From assembly GCA_016183985.1 (NCBI GenBank), contig JACPDN010000004.1:186001-250000 (forward strand): a stretch of 64,000 nucleotides of DNA, written 5' to 3'. Position numbers and translations under genes: made by a program. Under the pieces are notes generated by a model that worked only from the letters and a program-made list of their open reading frames with translations, searched no databases and was not told the origin of the DNA. Positions 63,599 to 64,000 of the stretch are shown here, piece by piece (positions within the stretch are counted from its first letter, which is position 1; the number at the start of each line of letters is the position of its first letter). This DNA comes from Pseudomonadota bacterium. GTDB lineage: Bacteria; Pseudomonadota; Alphaproteobacteria; Dongiales; Dongiaceae.

Positions 63599-64000
63599 AT
63601 GGCAACCGACCTCGCCAAGGTGGCGAAGGACCGCAAGATCAAATATTTTCTGATCTCCTATACGGATCTCTTCGGTGCATTGCGCGCCAAACTCGTGCCT
63701 GCCCAGGCCATCGGCGAAATGCAGAAGAACGGCGCCGGTTTTGCCGGCTTTGCCACCTGGCTGGATATGACGCCGGCCCATCCCGATCTCTTCGCCAAGC
63801 CCGACCCAGAGAGCCTCATTCAGTTGCCTTGGAAGCCGGAAGTGGCTTGGCTCGCCTCGGACCTCTGGATGGACGGCAAGCCGGTTGCCGATTCACCGCG
63901 CAACCTGCTGAAGCGCAAGATCGCCGAGGCCGGCAAGAAGGGCCTGCGCGCCAAGGCCGGCGTCGAGTGCGAATTCTTCCTGATCACGCCGGATGGCAAG
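63599..64000 (+). CDS. gmaS: Gamma-glutamylmethylamide synthetase / type-III glutamine synthetase-like (partial)
   Basis: The first 134 residues of a GlnT/GmaS-type glutamine synthetase are present, cut by the window end. The N-terminal beta-grasp has 'KYFLISYTDLFGALRAKLVP' and 'GFATWLDMTPAHPDLFAKPD', then the start of the catalytic domain with 'KAGVECEFFLI', whose Glu residues bind metal. GmaS joins methylamine to glutamate with ATP, the first step of the N-methylglutamate route. Placement after mgsABC and mgdABCD favours gmaS over ordinary glutamine synthetase; the GlxBCD-glnT cluster of rhizobia has the same layout. GAGGGGAAG precedes the ATG. Confidence 0.85.
   Translation, partial: MATDLAKVAKDRKIKYFLISYTDLFGALRAKLVPAQAIGEMQKNGAGFAGFATWLDMTPAHPDLFAKPDPESLIQLPWKPEVAWLASDLWMDGKPVADSPRNLLKRKIAEAGKKGLRAKAGVECEFFLITPDGK

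Overview
The window is about 62% GC over most of its length and reads as the chromosome of an alphaproteobacterium, probably Rhodospirillales-like. The lineage is inferred from the gene content and from dispersed GC-rich palindromes common in that class; no rRNA or tRNA gene is present to confirm it. Genes are dense on both strands and mostly chromosomal housekeeping or metabolism. One AT-richer accessory stretch runs from about 47.3 to 53.0 kb.

Layout. 0-4.1 kb: a GAF-domain protein cut by the window edge, a LuxR-type response regulator, the ohrR/ohr organic-peroxide pair with two visible operators, a sugar epimerase and a small unknown gene. 4.1-14.4 kb: a very large hybrid histidine kinase with a sodium/solute-symporter-like membrane part, a divergent MFS transporter, an 11-copy heptanucleotide repeat, an alkylation-repair operon (ada-alkA fusion, ogt, and a PEP-mutase-family enzyme), a lipoprotein and an EamA permease. 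14.6-21.3 kb: ettA, then a yhiI-rbbA-yhhJ-type export system whose start codon sits directly behind a strong terminator-like hairpin. 21.5-38.6 kb: uvrB, a Faxc/metaxin-like GST, a WYL regulator, a SulP transporter, DUF2189, TerC, patatin and EAL proteins, a MocR regulator divergent from an EamA permease, aspartate aminotransferase, dps, msrP and a chemotaxis receptor. 38.7-42.3 kb: bioD divergent from bioB-bioA, with no bioF, and an amine-oxidase gene that has lost its middle. 42.3-47.3 kb: a glycosyltransferase, a DeoR regulator, a Rieske oxygenase and a LysR regulator.

47.4-53.0 kb is the accessory stretch. It starts with a complete 2,417-bp IS1595-family element that has 21-bp inverted ends and an 8-bp target duplication. 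The element carries an Imm11/DUF1629-type immunity gene and a relic of a second transposase. Next comes a polymorphic-toxin-like gene with an AT-rich C-terminal tip, overlapping by ATGA a tandem pair of unrecognised genes. That pair shares almost identical C-terminal thirds but has divergent N-terminal parts. I read this as a toxin with a mosaic immunity array; it is the most likely place for something undescribed.

53.2-64.0 kb encodes the N-methylglutamate route for methylamine: mgdABCD (soxBDAG-like N-methylglutamate dehydrogenase), two regulators (GlxA/GbdR-type AraC and XRE-cupin), mgsABC (N-methylglutamate synthase) and the start of gmaS. Together these would turn methylamine plus glutamate into gamma-glutamylmethylamide, then N-methylglutamate, then glutamate plus a C1 unit.
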